DNA of 40,535 nucleotides from Minisyncoccota bacterium (GCA_025450175.1 JANWHY010000010.1:1-40535), one strand, 5' to 3'. Positions 17,002 through 24,823 are shown, numbered from the stretch's first letter. Notes: a model not told the origin generated them from the letters alone. Made by a program: numbers and translations.

Positions 17002-17256
17002 TTATCTTCCCAAGAAGTAGAGACCAGTAACTATTATTATCTGAGTAAGAATTCCCAATAGAAGCTTCTTCGTACCAGTAGTGGAATGAACGGACGAATA
17101 TGCGGCAAAAGATACACCATAGAGGATCACTGCCAAGACCATAACTATGAGCAAATTGGGACCCTCAGGATCGTTGAAAAGGGCGAACATTGTCCTCGAA
17201 GAGACGAGAGCTGTTAGGCCGAGGATTATTCTCGAAGCCTTTTTTGAAATATTCAT
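17002..17256 (-). CDS. Small membrane protein, 84 aa
   Basis: Two or three hydrophobic spans are visible (about 8-26, 32-54 and 64-82). No family is recognised. The ATG at 17256 has a TATAAT 6 nt upstream. It is first in a transcript with the SET gene. Confidence 0.65.
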   Translation of the reverse strand: MNISKKASRIILGLTALVSSRTMFALFNDPEGPNLLIVMVLAVILYGVSFAAYSSVHSTTGTKKLLLGILTQIIIVTGLYFLGR

Positions 17257-17262
17257 GCAAAT

Positions 17263-17268
17263 ATTATA
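17263..17268 (-). promoter_or_regulatory. -10 box, predicted leaderless (17002-17256 gene)
   Basis: TATAAT on the minus strand, 6 nt before the ATG at 17256. Confidence 0.7.
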
Positions 17269-17409
17269 TCAGATGTAACCTTACAATGCTGCTCCCGACC
17301 CCACTCCTGTTCGAATCCAAGATGGGTAGGATTTTAAATTATCATTATATACATCAATAAAAAGAGAATCTAACCCTTTTTCTTTGGCGATTTTTTATAC
17401 ATACAGAAA

Positions 17410-17445
17410 GCCCACCACGGGCGGTAGCTAAGCTACCCACTGCCA
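17410..17445 (-). terminator. Probable terminator of the GIY-YIG gene
   Basis: GGTAGCT-A-AGCTACC is a near-perfect short palindrome (17423-17437), with a second small GCCC/GGGC repeat beside it (17410-17422). On the minus strand CTTTCTGTATG follows. The rest of 17269-17409 is AT-rich and holds nothing I can assign. Confidence 0.5.
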
Positions 17446-17465
17446 GTTTCCCGGCATAGGATTAA

Positions 17466-17711
17466 TTATACAGAATTTATTAATTTAAATTTCTTCTCCC
17501 TTCTCCATCCCTTAATTTCAGCTTCTCTTTGTCTTGCTTCTTTTAAAGTTTGAAAAGTTTCTTTGTACATCAATATTACTGGCCTTCTTAACTTCGTATA
17601 GTGAGCACCCCATTTGGAATCATTATGTTGCTTTAATCTTCTATCAAGATTGTTGGTACAACCTACATAAAGCGATTTGTCTGCACATTCTAGGATATAG
17701 ACAAAATACAT
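17466..17711 (-). CDS. GIY-YIG nuclease family protein, 81 aa
   Basis: This is a stand-alone GIY-YIG domain of the UPF0213/YhbQ type. The motif is MYFVYILECADKSLYVGCTNNLDRRLKQHN, where VYI and YVG stand for GIY-YIG and Arg25 lies in LDRRLKQH. Also present are GAHYTKLRRPVIL and the helix with a conserved Glu (EARQREAEIKGWRREKK). These proteins may nick DNA in repair. The length is typical. TATTAT lies 6 nt before the ATG. Confidence 0.93.
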   Translation of the reverse strand: MYFVYILECADKSLYVGCTNNLDRRLKQHNDSKWGAHYTKLRRPVILMYKETFQTLKEARQREAEIKGWRREKKFKLINSV

Positions 17712-17717
17712 AGGTCA

Positions 17718-17723
17718 ATAATA
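17718..17723 (-). promoter_or_regulatory. -10 box, predicted leaderless (GIY-YIG gene)
   Basis: TATTAT on the minus strand, 6 nt before the ATG at 17711. Confidence 0.55.
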
Positions 17724-17807
17724 CTACTCTTCGTCGCCGGGCTCCTCAGAGCCTTCTTGCTTTTATTTATCAGTGCCGAAGGCCCTGATGACCGAAGGGA
17801 AGAAGGG

Positions 17808-17878
17808 CTGCGGGACTTGGATTCGAACCAAGGTGACATGATTCAGAGTCATGTATCCTACCACTAGATGATCCCGCA
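17808..17878 (-). tRNA. tRNA-Gln (CUG)
   Basis: The acceptor stem TGCGGGA pairs with TCCCGCA and has discriminator G. The anticodon arm CATGA-CTCTGAA-TCATG gives anticodon CTG. The T arm is CTTGG-TTCGAAT-CCAAG. CCA is not encoded. Confidence 0.93.
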
Positions 17879-17929
17879 ATGGTCATAATTTAGCAGGAAA
17901 ATTAAGAAACTCCAATTTGGAGTTTGTGA

Positions 17930-17935
17930 TATGAT
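17930..17935 (+). promoter_or_regulatory. -10 box, predicted leaderless (17942-18199 gene)
   Basis: TATGAT, 6 nt before the ATG at 17942. Confidence 0.6.
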
Positions 17936-17941
17936 AAACCC

Positions 17942-18199
17942 ATGAAAAACCTTGGACTTCCCAAAGTCATGTTCTGGTCTCTGGTAGCCTTAGTAATCCC
18001 CTTCCTCGGGAATCATTTTGTCGATGGGTGGAACTGGGAGTGGCACGACTTCCTCTTCGCGTGGGTTTTCTTCGTGATTATGGCTACAAGTATTAAGGTG
18101 GCTATGAGACAAGTCCCTAACAAGAGTTACCGAGTTGTGATTGGAACTCTAGTGTTTCTCATATTTGCAGCAATTTGGGTAATGCTCGCTACAGGATAG
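17942..18199 (+). CDS. Small three-span membrane protein, 85 aa
   Basis: Hydrophobic spans lie at about 9-25, 36-52 and 64-83, with an aromatic loop (FVDGWNWEWHD) after the first. No family is recognised. The ATG has a -10 box 6 nt upstream and no ribosome binding site. A very small gene follows, 34 bases downstream with its own -10 box. Confidence 0.7.
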   Translation: MKNLGLPKVMFWSLVALVIPFLGNHFVDGWNWEWHDFLFAWVFFVIMATSIKVAMRQVPNKSYRVVIGTLVFLIFAAIWVMLATG

Positions 18200-18221
18200 A
18201 TCGCCCTAACTTAAATAGTGG

Positions 18222-18227
18222 TATAGT
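18222..18227 (+). promoter_or_regulatory. -10 box, predicted leaderless (18234-18398 gene)
   Basis: TATAGT, 6 nt before the ATG at 18234. Confidence 0.5.
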
Positions 18228-18233
18228 TAACAT

Positions 18234-18398
18234 ATGGAACAAATTGTTGTAACACATGGTGATGGTTTGGGATGTTTGTGGGCTATAGGATGGCTATTTA
18301 CCATTGGATATTTGAAGCTCCACTTCTGGAACGGGGTTAAAGCTATCATCATCTGGCCCTACTACATCGGCAAACACTTCCGCAAAGAAGGTAACTAG
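18234..18398 (+). CDS. Very small membrane-associated protein, 54 aa
   Basis: The frame reads MEQIVVTHGDGLGCLWAIG and continues with a hydrophobic stretch (CLWAIGWLFTIGYLKL), a second one (VKAIIIWPYYIG) and a basic end (KHFRKEGN). No family is recognised. It has the same promoter-to-ATG spacing as its neighbours, which argues that it is real. Its stop codon overlaps the stop codon of the convergent DinB-like gene. Confidence 0.5.
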   Translation: MEQIVVTHGDGLGCLWAIGWLFTIGYLKLHFWNGVKAIIIWPYYIGKHFRKEGN

Positions 18399-18892
18399 AA
18401 AGTTTTATCGTCGGCGGAGGGTCCGTAGATACTAGGCACGGGTATATTATTTAGGCGCATATAGACTGTCAGTTGTCCCCGATGATGTACCCAATGGTTC
18501 AGAGTAGAGCCCACCATCTCTTTCAACGTGGAGGTCATAAGAACTTGTTCGCCATTTTTAAGAACAAAATTTTCTTCTAATCTTGTATCTGTTACTTCTT
18601 CTAGAAGTTTTTTTACTTTCTCCATATTTTCATCAAAAACTTTCAACAAATCTTCCGCAGTTTTAAACTCTGCTGATTTGTAAGTTTTGAAGTCGACTTC
18701 TCCATCTTCTATAGCTACACTAATCCAGCGCGGAATCTCAGATGTCATGAGCATAAGATAGCCCATCTGCATAGATTTCTCATGTGGTTTGTAGTCAAAA
18801 AGTTCTGGGTTATATCTCTCCACACACTTCCGACTAGCTGGGGCTTCGGCCAATAATTCTTCCAGATATAGTTTCCCTAATGTATTTTGCAT
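18395..18892 (-). CDS. DinB-like four-helix protein, 165 aa
   Basis: This protein resembles the DinB/YfiT-like metal-binding four-helix bundles: a first helix with KLYLEELLAEAP, a mid segment with YKPHEKSMQMGYLMLMTSEIPRW, and the diagnostic C-terminal NHWVHHRGQLTVYMRLNNIPVPSIYGPSAD. His49-type, H137-type and H141-type residues would hold the metal. The role could be a thiol-dependent transferase; in this branch (DNA damage-inducible) it is unknown. The ATG at 18892 is preferred over a TTG 6 codons upstream. Confidence 0.88.
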   Translation of the reverse strand: MQNTLGKLYLEELLAEAPASRKCVERYNPELFDYKPHEKSMQMGYLMLMTSEIPRWISVAIEDGEVDFKTYKSAEFKTAEDLLKVFDENMEKVKKLLEEVTDTRLEENFVLKNGEQVLMTSTLKEMVGSTLNHWVHHRGQLTVYMRLNNIPVPSIYGPSADDKTF

Positions 18893-19007
18893 ATACAAAA
18901 AGATTAGCAATTAAACACCGAACTTTCAATGAAGACCCTCTACTCACCCTACTTTCACCTTTAGCATATAATCTATCTTCTCTACGACCCCAGGGATCGA
19001 GGTTACT

Positions 19008-19895
19008 CTACCTTGGTAGAGCAAATGATAGAGAGCTTCCGGATTCTATAGCCTTTTTACCTTCCGCATAATACTTCTGGATCTCTCCAGAGGTGAGCGC
19101 CTCTTCAAGAATCATGACTTGGTCGATCATACCATCGAAGCCTCTTCCTCCCACTGGATTATTACCAACAGACATAAACATGGGTGGAAATGTTCCAGGC
19201 AACGGTAACAAACCAGTCTGTTCGAGCTCCCCTACTTTTGTCCCATTATTAAAATACAGTTTCAATTTATTCCCATCGAAGACCCCTGCTGCAAACTCCC
19301 ACTTGTCTAGTGCGCCAGCAAGAACTGGATCAGCACTTGTAACATCATATGTAACCCCATCAGCAAGTTTTAGACGGAAGCGGAGATATTGACCACCTAC
19401 TCCAGCTGGAGCAAGAGACCAGTATATGTTGGCTACATTGCTCCCCTTCTCTATGATCCTGCAACCTGCCCCAGCACAAGCGGCGAAGTCTGTAATCTTA
19501 AACCAAGCCAAGATCGTTATCTTACTTCCTGACACATTGAAGACTGGGCTAGTTACTCTACTGTTAGAAAGACTATTAAACTCCATACACCCACCTAAGC
19601 CCAGGCCACAACTTGTGGCATCTTTCCAAGCCGCACCTATCACAATACCTCTGTAGTTATAACCCGAACCATCTTCAATAAATGCGGGACTTCCTTGAGG
19701 GGCTTTATCGAACAACCACATGAGTTGAGCTTCTGCTCCAGCACCATGATAAAGCTGAGCATAGAAAGACTTTGCAGACGCGATCCGCCCACTCTCTCTA
19801 GCATTATTTAGACTCGCCATGACTATGGCAGATAAGATACCGATGATAGCTATGACTACAAGGAGTTCTATGAGCGTAAAGCCACGACTTTTCAT
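19008..19895 (-). CDS. Type IV pilin-like protein with LamG-type lectin domain, 295 aa
   Basis: The first residues hold a prepilin peptidase site and N-methylation segment (RGFTLIELLVVIAIIGIL). The rest, from about residue 60, is a concanavalin-like jelly roll of the LamG/pentraxin type (KITILAWFKITDF, YWSLAPAGVGGQYLRFRLKLADG, WEFAAGVFDGNKLKLYFNNG, GFDGMIDQVMILEEALTSGEIQKYY). Such proteins could form pilus or pseudopilus tips that bind glycans. The start ATG directly follows the ftsX stop codon (TAA-ATG), so it is in the ftsEX transcript. Four Cys could form disulfides. The prepilin peptidase and assembly ATPase are not in this window. Confidence 0.92.
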   Translation of the reverse strand: MKSRGFTLIELLVVIAIIGILSAIVMASLNNARESGRIASAKSFYAQLYHGAGAEAQLMWLFDKAPQGSPAFIEDGSGYNYRGIVIGAAWKDATSCGLGLGGCMEFNSLSNSRVTSPVFNVSGSKITILAWFKITDFAACAGAGCRIIEKGSNVANIYWSLAPAGVGGQYLRFRLKLADGVTYDVTSADPVLAGALDKWEFAAGVFDGNKLKLYFNNGTKVGELEQTGLLPLPGTFPPMFMSVGNNPVGGRGFDGMIDQVMILEEALTSGEIQKYYAEGKKAIESGSSLSFALPR

Positions 19896-20822
19896 TTAAA
19901 CTTTCAGATATTTGCGGATAGCAAGAATACTAGAGATACTACCAATAAGTATACCGGAGATAAGGACAATGAGAGATATCTCTAAGATATTATGTAGGTA
20001 ATAAGAATAGATGTTGAAGCCGATGAAAAAGCTCCGTGTAGTATTGCCCAGCCAATATGTAATAGGTAAGAGGAGGAGAAGCGTAAGAAGCCCCGCCACT
20101 AAGCCATAGATGATCCCCACGATCACAAAAGGTCCTTGGATATAGTTGGTAGAGGCTCCCACCAGACGCATGACTGAGATCTCGTCGCGAGCTATATAAA
20201 TAGTAAGACGGATAGTATTGAAGGCGATCAACATCGAGATAATCACCATGAAGAGCGTGAGAGCGAAGCCGAGTTTGTCTGCGGAGGAGATGATGTGAGC
20301 GAGCTTATCTATAGCTGCCTTGTTCTGGAAGTAATTTACCCGGTCGATTATAGTCACTCCTCCTGATGAGAGAGCATTGTCGCTCTGGAGGAACTGGGCT
20401 ACTGATGCATATTGAGACGGATCACGAGCTTTGATATTGAGTACTGCACCTAAGGGATTATCTCCTAGCTCTTCCAATGCAGAGATAATGGAAGGATCAT
20501 TGGCATGACGCTCCTTGAAGGCCTGTAGAGCCTCATCTCGCGAGATATAAGTGACAAGTGAGACTTCTGACAAAGATTCTAGAGTGTGCTTGATACTCAA
20601 GATATCCTCCTCCTTGGCGGCGGTGACGAATGTGACATTGATATCGATCTTACTCGAGAGCTCACCCAATACCGTATCAAGTATCGCTCCGCCGAAGGAT
20701 ATGAAGGCGATGGTAAGAAGAGTTACAAGCATTACCAAAACAGAGGCGAAGGAAACAGTCCCATCTCTCCAGAAGTTGAAGAAGCCTGTGCGTATGATCC
20801 TTTTTAATTTAGTTGCAAACAT
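19896..20822 (-). CDS. ftsX: Cell division protein FtsX, 308 aa
   Basis: FtsX is the membrane part of the FtsEX complex, which activates cell-wall hydrolases at the septum. There are four spans: one near the N terminus (SFASVLVMLVTLLTIAFISFGG), an extracellular loop of about 100 residues, and three at the C-terminal end (FALTLFMVIISMLIAF, VIVGIIYGLVAGLLTLLLLLP, ISLIVLISGILIGSIS). The loop contains the family segment IVTYISRDEAL-type (SLVTYISRDEALQAFKERH). The ATG at 20822 lies 2 bases from the ftsE stop codon. Confidence 0.96.
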   Translation of the reverse strand: MFATKLKRIIRTGFFNFWRDGTVSFASVLVMLVTLLTIAFISFGGAILDTVLGELSSKIDINVTFVTAAKEEDILSIKHTLESLSEVSLVTYISRDEALQAFKERHANDPSIISALEELGDNPLGAVLNIKARDPSQYASVAQFLQSDNALSSGGVTIIDRVNYFQNKAAIDKLAHIISSADKLGFALTLFMVIISMLIAFNTIRLTIYIARDEISVMRLVGASTNYIQGPFVIVGIIYGLVAGLLTLLLLLPITYWLGNTTRSFFIGFNIYSYYLHNILEISLIVLISGILIGSISSILAIRKYLKV

Positions 20823-20824
20823 TT

Positions 20825-21505
20825 TTAGCTAAAGTATTTACCACTCTTGTCATCACGCACAATCTTGCCACCCTCCATAGCTATCACTCTCTTCTCTAGT
20901 AGATCAATTATACCTTTGTTGTGAGTAGCGAGGATAACGGTAGTTCCCAGATCATTGATCCTCTTCAATATCTGGACGATATCGTAAGTGTTGGCCGGAT
21001 CGAGATTGCCAGTAGGTTCATCGGCTATAAGAACGTCGGGCTCGTTGACTAGCGCGCGAGCAATAGCCACGCGCTGCTTCTCTCCTCCGGAGAGTTCTCG
21101 AGGGAAGTTCCAAATCTTATGACTAAGATCTACAAGCTCGAGGACGTGAGGTACATCGGTCTCAATCTCTTCGTCTGTCCTACCTGCTGCCTCCATGGTG
21201 AAAGCTATGTTCTCGTACACAGTCTTATTGGGTAAGAGGCGGAAATCTTGGAAGATCATACCTATCTTCCTGCGGAAGGCATCGATCTCGCGACGGGAAA
21301 GGTCGTGGATGTTGTTGGAGTCGTAATATATAGCCCCTTCGGTCGGAGTTTCCTCCGCGAGAAAGAGCTTCAAGAGTGTGGTCTTACCAGCTCCCGATGG
21401 ACCCACGAGTGAGACAAACTCATTGGGCTCTATAGAAACAGTAACCTCATCGATAGCCCGGGAGTTGTCTGGATACACTTTTGAGACGCGGTCGAAAACG
21501 ATCAT
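20825..21505 (-). CDS. ftsE: Cell division ATP-binding protein FtsE, 226 aa
   Basis: This ABC ATPase pairs with FtsX. Walker A is [14 protein letters not shown], the Q loop is [20 protein letters not shown], the signature is [15 protein letters not shown], Walker B is [14 protein letters not shown], and the switch His lies in ILATHNKGI. The ATG at 21505 gives [14 protein letters not shown], which matches the normal FtsE start, so an in-frame TTG 3 codons upstream is rejected. TAAAAT lies 9 nt upstream. It heads the ftsE-ftsX-pilin operon. Confidence 0.96.
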   Translation of the reverse strand: MIVFDRVSKVYPDNSRAIDEVTVSIEPNEFVSLVGPSGAGKTTLLKLFLAEETPTEGAIYYDSNNIHDLSRREIDAFRRKIGMIFQDFRLLPNKTVYENIAFTMEAAGRTDEEIETDVPHVLELVDLSHKIWNFPRELSGGEKQRVAIARALVNEPDVLIADEPTGNLDPANTYDIVQILKRINDLGTTVILATHNKGIIDLLEKRVIAMEGGKIVRDDKSGKYFS

Positions 21506-21535
21506 ATTGGCCAAATTTTATCATGGAAAGAGTGG

Positions 21536-21541
21536 TATAAT
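21536..21541 (+). promoter_or_regulatory. Possible -10 box for the 21570-22142 gene
   Basis: TATAAT, 28 nt before the ATG at 21570. This leader is longer than at most genes here. AAGGG precedes the start. Confidence 0.45.
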
Positions 21542-21569
21542 CAAATTATACAAATTTATTTCATAAGGG

Positions 21570-22142
21570 ATGAATAAAAGAATGAAAATTTTGATACCTC
21601 TCATCGCTATAGGTGTAGTGATAGGTATAGGACACCAGACTCTGGGCTTCGACAAGCTTATAAAAGATTTACACGTCAACTCTCTTACACAGAGAGCCCC
21701 GACCATTACCGCTAATGCTGAGGCAGTGAGGGATCAAGCTTGGAATACTCTTACTCAATATCTTACCTTCGCTAAGGCTCACGACATCACTGGTATCCGC
21801 GCTATCTCGCACCAGGTCTCTCCTACCTGTAGTGATACCAATATGCTAGAAGAATGTAATAAGATCATGGACAGTGTCGCCCTTATCGGCTCTTACCTCA
21901 ACAAAGACACCTTCACCCAAGTGGTTGGCGATGATAAGCAGATCATCATCTATACCGAGGGGCCTGACCGCGTCTTCCTCTACTTCACCCGCGACACTAC
22001 TGGGAGTCCTAAGGTCCTGGGTATGAGATTCTGTAGAGACGATGAGACTATTGGCTTCCTCTGTCCTTCAGTAAATGCGAGTATCACAGACTCAAATGAG
22101 AATGGTTGGTGGGACAGTGTCGAGTCTCTTTTCTACAAATAG
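21570..22142 (+). CDS. Exported hypothetical protein, 190 aa
   Basis: An N-terminal span (KILIPLIAIGVVIGIGHQTLGF) acts as a signal anchor. The domain outside the cell has four Cys (TCSDTNMLEECN and RFCRDDETIGFLCPS), which probably pair as disulfides. The alternation suggests an alpha/beta fold of the NTF2-like type (QYLTFAKAHDITGIRAIS), which is an inference. No family is recognised. An in-frame ATG at 21582 is equally possible as start. A hairpin terminator follows 1 base after the stop codon. Confidence 0.75.
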   Translation: MNKRMKILIPLIAIGVVIGIGHQTLGFDKLIKDLHVNSLTQRAPTITANAEAVRDQAWNTLTQYLTFAKAHDITGIRAISHQVSPTCSDTNMLEECNKIMDSVALIGSYLNKDTFTQVVGDDKQIIIYTEGPDRVFLYFTRDTTGSPKVLGMRFCRDDETIGFLCPSVNASITDSNENGWWDSVESLFYK

Positions 22143-22143
22143 A

Positions 22144-22167
22144 AAAGGCGGAGATCACTCCGCCTTT
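22144..22167. terminator. Bidirectional terminator hairpin
   Basis: AAAGGCGGAG (22144-22153) pairs perfectly with CTCCGCCTTT (22158-22167) around a 4-base loop, at the junction of two convergent genes. It overlaps the last codons of the REC-GGDEF gene. Confidence 0.85.
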
Positions 22168-23108
22168 CTCGCATGTACTACCGCTCGCTCTCGCTTGCGA
22201 GAATACATGTCTTTGTCAGCTTGAGCAAATAGGTCCTCGAAGTTTCCCTCAGGGTTGTCGATCTCGTCCCGAGAAATCCTCGCTGACCCTATGGACGCAA
22301 AGAGTTCAACGCGTCGCTCCTCCCTATCAAGAAGTTTGATTCCGCGAATTCGCTCTTCAATGGTTGAAGTTACAACCTCCGCAGCCTCCTTGGGACCAGG
22401 CAACCAGACAACAAACTCGTCGCCCCCATATCGACAGACCATATCCGATTCCCGGATGTGGTCTCGGATAGCATGGGCCACCCTCTCAATTGCTTGTGTG
22501 CCGATAGGATGGCCATGGGTATCGTTGATGAGTTTAAATCGATCCATATCGAGAACAACAAGGTTAAAAAGGTCAGGATGCCGCCGACGATTCTTAGGAA
22601 GGGCTTTCTCTCTCCAGGCACCTACCATACTTCTGACTACCAACTCCTTGAAATTACGAAAGTTGGAGATCCCTGTGACCGGCTCAATAGTAGAGGCCAT
22701 TAGACGTTGTAATGCTTGAGATTCAGGAGTGGTGTAAAGAAGAACTCGTTTCAGAGATTCACCCTTACTAAAAGCCGCGTAGGCTCCCGCCTTGATGGCT
22801 TCCTCCTCTATTTCTAAAGTGAGGTTCCCGCTCCAGATGTAGATTATGACCCTGTCAGAGGCCACATCCATAATCCGACGAAGAAGCGAAAGACCGGTTT
22901 CTGAACTACTCTGTAGAGCGTAGTCGAGAAATGCCACGAAGTACTCTCGCGGATACTCCTTCGTGATCAGATCAATCGCCGATCGAATATTTGAAGCTGT
23001 GATGAGTTTCGTTGTAGGAGCTAGAACCTCCCCCTGTGTGCGCACATATCGTCGAAATAACTGATCGTCGTCCACTACGAGGACGATCGGTTCAACAATC
23101 GTCGTCAT
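22155..23108 (-). CDS. Response regulator with GGDEF domain (putative diguanylate cyclase), 317 aa
   Basis: The N-terminal receiver domain (about 8-125) shows acidic residues DDD at 13-15, the phosphoacceptor Asp62 (FLDYA), a Ser/Thr position in IYIWSG, and Lys115 (FSKGE). A linker helix leads to a GGDEF domain (about 145-312) with LVVLDMDRFKLINDTHGH and RYGGDEFVVW at 228-232. An inhibitory site RESD lies 5 residues before GGDEF, so product feedback by c-di-GMP is expected. No EAL domain is attached. The start is supported by AAGGAG 5 nt before the ATG at 23108. No cognate kinase is adjacent. Confidence 0.93.
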   Translation of the reverse strand: MTTIVEPIVLVVDDDQLFRRYVRTQGEVLAPTTKLITASNIRSAIDLITKEYPREYFVAFLDYALQSSSETGLSLLRRIMDVASDRVIIYIWSGNLTLEIEEEAIKAGAYAAFSKGESLKRVLLYTTPESQALQRLMASTIEPVTGISNFRNFKELVVRSMVGAWREKALPKNRRRHPDLFNLVVLDMDRFKLINDTHGHPIGTQAIERVAHAIRDHIRESDMVCRYGGDEFVVWLPGPKEAAEVVTSTIEERIRGIKLLDREERRVELFASIGSARISRDEIDNPEGNFEDLFAQADKDMYSRKRERAVVHARKAE

Positions 23109-23208
23109 GTGAACTCCTTGGCTAACGTTTCTGCCCTAAGAATACAAGGAATATAAGAGAAAGCAACCCTTTCATCATCTATTCATAAGAGTTTTATACC
23201 ATTTAAAC

Positions 23209-23385
23209 GTGCTTTCATGGTCAATAACATTTTTGGTCCTGGCAGTAATCGCAGCCATATTTGGCTTTGGCGGCATCGCCACTGTCGCAGTTGGACTTGC
23301 GAAGATTCTGTTCTTCATCTTTATCATCCTCTTCATCCTCTCATTCGTGTTTAGAGGAGCAAGAAGGATAGATGATGCAGTCTAA
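23209..23385 (+). CDS. DUF1328 family small membrane protein, 58 aa
   Basis: The frame from GTG at 23209 reads [19 protein letters not shown], then [18 protein letters not shown] and [15 protein letters not shown]. This matches the DUF1328/YtjA family of short two-span membrane proteins, whose role is unknown (stress-linked in some bacteria). The typical length is 50-60 residues. TATACC lies 8 nt before the GTG. A strong hairpin follows. Confidence 0.85.
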   Translation: MLSWSITFLVLAVIAAIFGFGGIATVAVGLAKILFFIFIILFILSFVFRGARRIDDAV

Positions 23386-23412
23386 AGCCAAGGTCAATCT
23401 ATACGAGATTAG

Positions 23413-23460
23413 GAGTTGCTAACCTCAAGCACTGTTTCAAGTGCTTGAGGCAACTCTTGT
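23413..23460 (+). terminator. Hairpin terminator after the DUF1328 gene
   Basis: CCTCAAGCACT (23423-23433) pairs perfectly with AGTGCTTGAGG (23440-23450). The stem is extended by GAGTTG/CAACTC (23413-23418 with 23451-23456) across a 4-base bulge. TTGTAT follows. Bases 23461-23671 are AT-rich with no gene I can support. Confidence 0.75.
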
Positions 23461-23545
23461 ATATCAAGCTCTCCAAACCAAAATGAATTTTACTATCCAC
23501 AATAATAAAGAAATTTCTTACGAGAACTTAGCCACAAAATCACTT

Positions 23546-23557
23546 CCTTCATGAAGT
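23546..23557. promoter_or_regulatory. CCTTCATGAAG palindromic element
   Basis: CCTTCATGAAGT, 115 nt upstream of the 23672 gene, shares 11 bases with the 12-bp palindrome between the OmpR-type regulator and the dehydrogenase-like gene (30674-30685). It could be an operator of that regulator. This rests on two sites only. Confidence 0.35.
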
Positions 23558-23671
23558 TTGTATTAAACAATACAAGATTTATTGCCCGCAACTAGCGTGT
23601 ATCGCTAAGATAACTTCATAGAAGCTTCAGAAACGGTACGCGCTTCATGTTAATAACCAGCTAATTATTGA

Positions 23672-24574
23672 ATGAAAAAAGAAAGAGTGGGTAATGTGCG
23701 AGTCGCGGTCTTAGATCGCGAACTTTTTGTATCCTATTATTCCCTCACTATAGGAGCGGCCATCTTTTTGGCACTCATTATGTTCTTCACAAGGACGATC
23801 CCCCTATATGCTGTAGAAGCACGGGTGGTACCATCCGACTTCCGCTTCAACTTCAACACTCCGGGAGTCCTTATTGAGGCAGGTTCTATGGATACATCAA
23901 GTAGCCCATACTTCTGGGTCAACTCAGGAGCAAAACTCATTCTCAATGCCCAAGGCGCAGGGAGCACCGTAATAGGTAACCTACCTACGAGTGATCCCTT
24001 CCGTATCCTCTATGCGGCCAATAACCCTGAGGACACAGATAATGGTTACCATCCTCAGAATATCTTCCGCCTACTTACTCGTAGCACCTGGCAAAACTCA
24101 GGCCAGGAAGTGACCTTCCGTATAAAGGCTCAGAACCTCTCGAACTCTTCTAACCGCCAAGGTCACAACGGCGTGCTCCTCATGAGTCGTTACGCCAATA
24201 GTGCTAACCTCTACTACGCTGGTATTAGGAATGACGGCCAAGCCATTATCAAGAAGAAGATCAATGGTGCTTACTATACTCTTGCCGGAGCTCAGATCTT
24301 CGGTACCGCAAGCCAGTACAACCGCAGCTCCAACCCCTCTCTCCTACCGCTCAATACTTGGATGAGACTTAAGACCGAGGTTACAAACCAGGCAGATGGC
24401 TCGGTTAAGATCAATCTCTTCCTAGACAGAGAAAATACTGGTCACTATACCAGTATCCTCTCCACTACCGACAACAACGTCGGGGGCACGGCCCTAAGGG
24501 CCGCAGGTTATGGTGGGATTAGAACAGACTTCATGGACGTCGAGTTCGAGAACTATAGGAACGTCCAGATCTAG
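23672..24574 (+). CDS. Exported jelly-roll protein, paralog of 25929-26783, 300 aa
   Basis: One membrane span (about 23-46, YYSLTIGAAIFLALIMFFTRTIPLY) is followed by an extracellular beta-sandwich of about 240 residues. The fold looks like the LamG or 3-keto-disaccharide hydrolase/DUF1080 group (GVLLMSRYANSANLYYAGIRNDG, WMRLKTEVTNQADGSVKINLFLDREN, GGIRTDFMDVEFENY). It shares motifs with the 284-residue protein at 25929-26783, including GYHPQNIFRL and YYAGIR, so they are clear paralogs. That copy sits in the polysaccharide locus, which hints at glycan binding. No catalytic residues are evident. The start has no ribosome binding site. Confidence 0.85.
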   Translation: MKKERVGNVRVAVLDRELFVSYYSLTIGAAIFLALIMFFTRTIPLYAVEARVVPSDFRFNFNTPGVLIEAGSMDTSSSPYFWVNSGAKLILNAQGAGSTVIGNLPTSDPFRILYAANNPEDTDNGYHPQNIFRLLTRSTWQNSGQEVTFRIKAQNLSNSSNRQGHNGVLLMSRYANSANLYYAGIRNDGQAIIKKKINGAYYTLAGAQIFGTASQYNRSSNPSLLPLNTWMRLKTEVTNQADGSVKINLFLDRENTGHYTSILSTTDNNVGGTALRAAGYGGIRTDFMDVEFENYRNVQI

Positions 24575-24811
24575 TTAAACTCCTTCCTCATCCATCGCGT
24601 CACTCTCACCTTCCCCACTAGTATCCATCGATAGTTCCGAGCTTACATCGGTAGAACTATCGTACTCCCTATCGGGTAGTGCACTTAAGGCGCTTATAGT
24701 CTCCTCGTCGGCCCCCTTATCTCGAGCCTTCTTGATAATGGCTTCCTTATCTTGAGGATAATCTATTCCATCTATGTATCTTTGCACTGTTGCGGAATTA
24801 GTGTTTGCCAT
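24575..24811 (-). CDS. DUF2795 family protein, 78 aa
   Basis: Second DUF2795 protein of the window. The core is VQRYIDGIDYPQDKEAIIKKARDKGADEETISALSALPDREYDSSTDV, followed by an acidic tail (SMDTSGEGESDAMDEEGV). Compared with the 13427-13654 copy the core motifs agree and the tails differ completely. The function is unknown. TAAAAT ends 6 nt before the ATG. Confidence 0.88.
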   Translation of the reverse strand: MANTNSATVQRYIDGIDYPQDKEAIIKKARDKGADEETISALSALPDREYDSSTDVSSELSMDTSGEGESDAMDEEGV

Positions 24812-24817
24812 AAAATA

Positions 24818-24823
24818 ATTTTA
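24818..24823 (-). promoter_or_regulatory. -10 box, predicted leaderless (DUF2795 gene)
   Basis: TAAAAT on the minus strand, 6 nt before the ATG at 24811. Confidence 0.55.

Noticed and set aside
23461-23671. Possible small RNA in the AT-rich gap before the 23672 gene
   Set aside because: Besides the CCTTCATGAAG element there is no stable fold, promoter or terminator pair that I can support.
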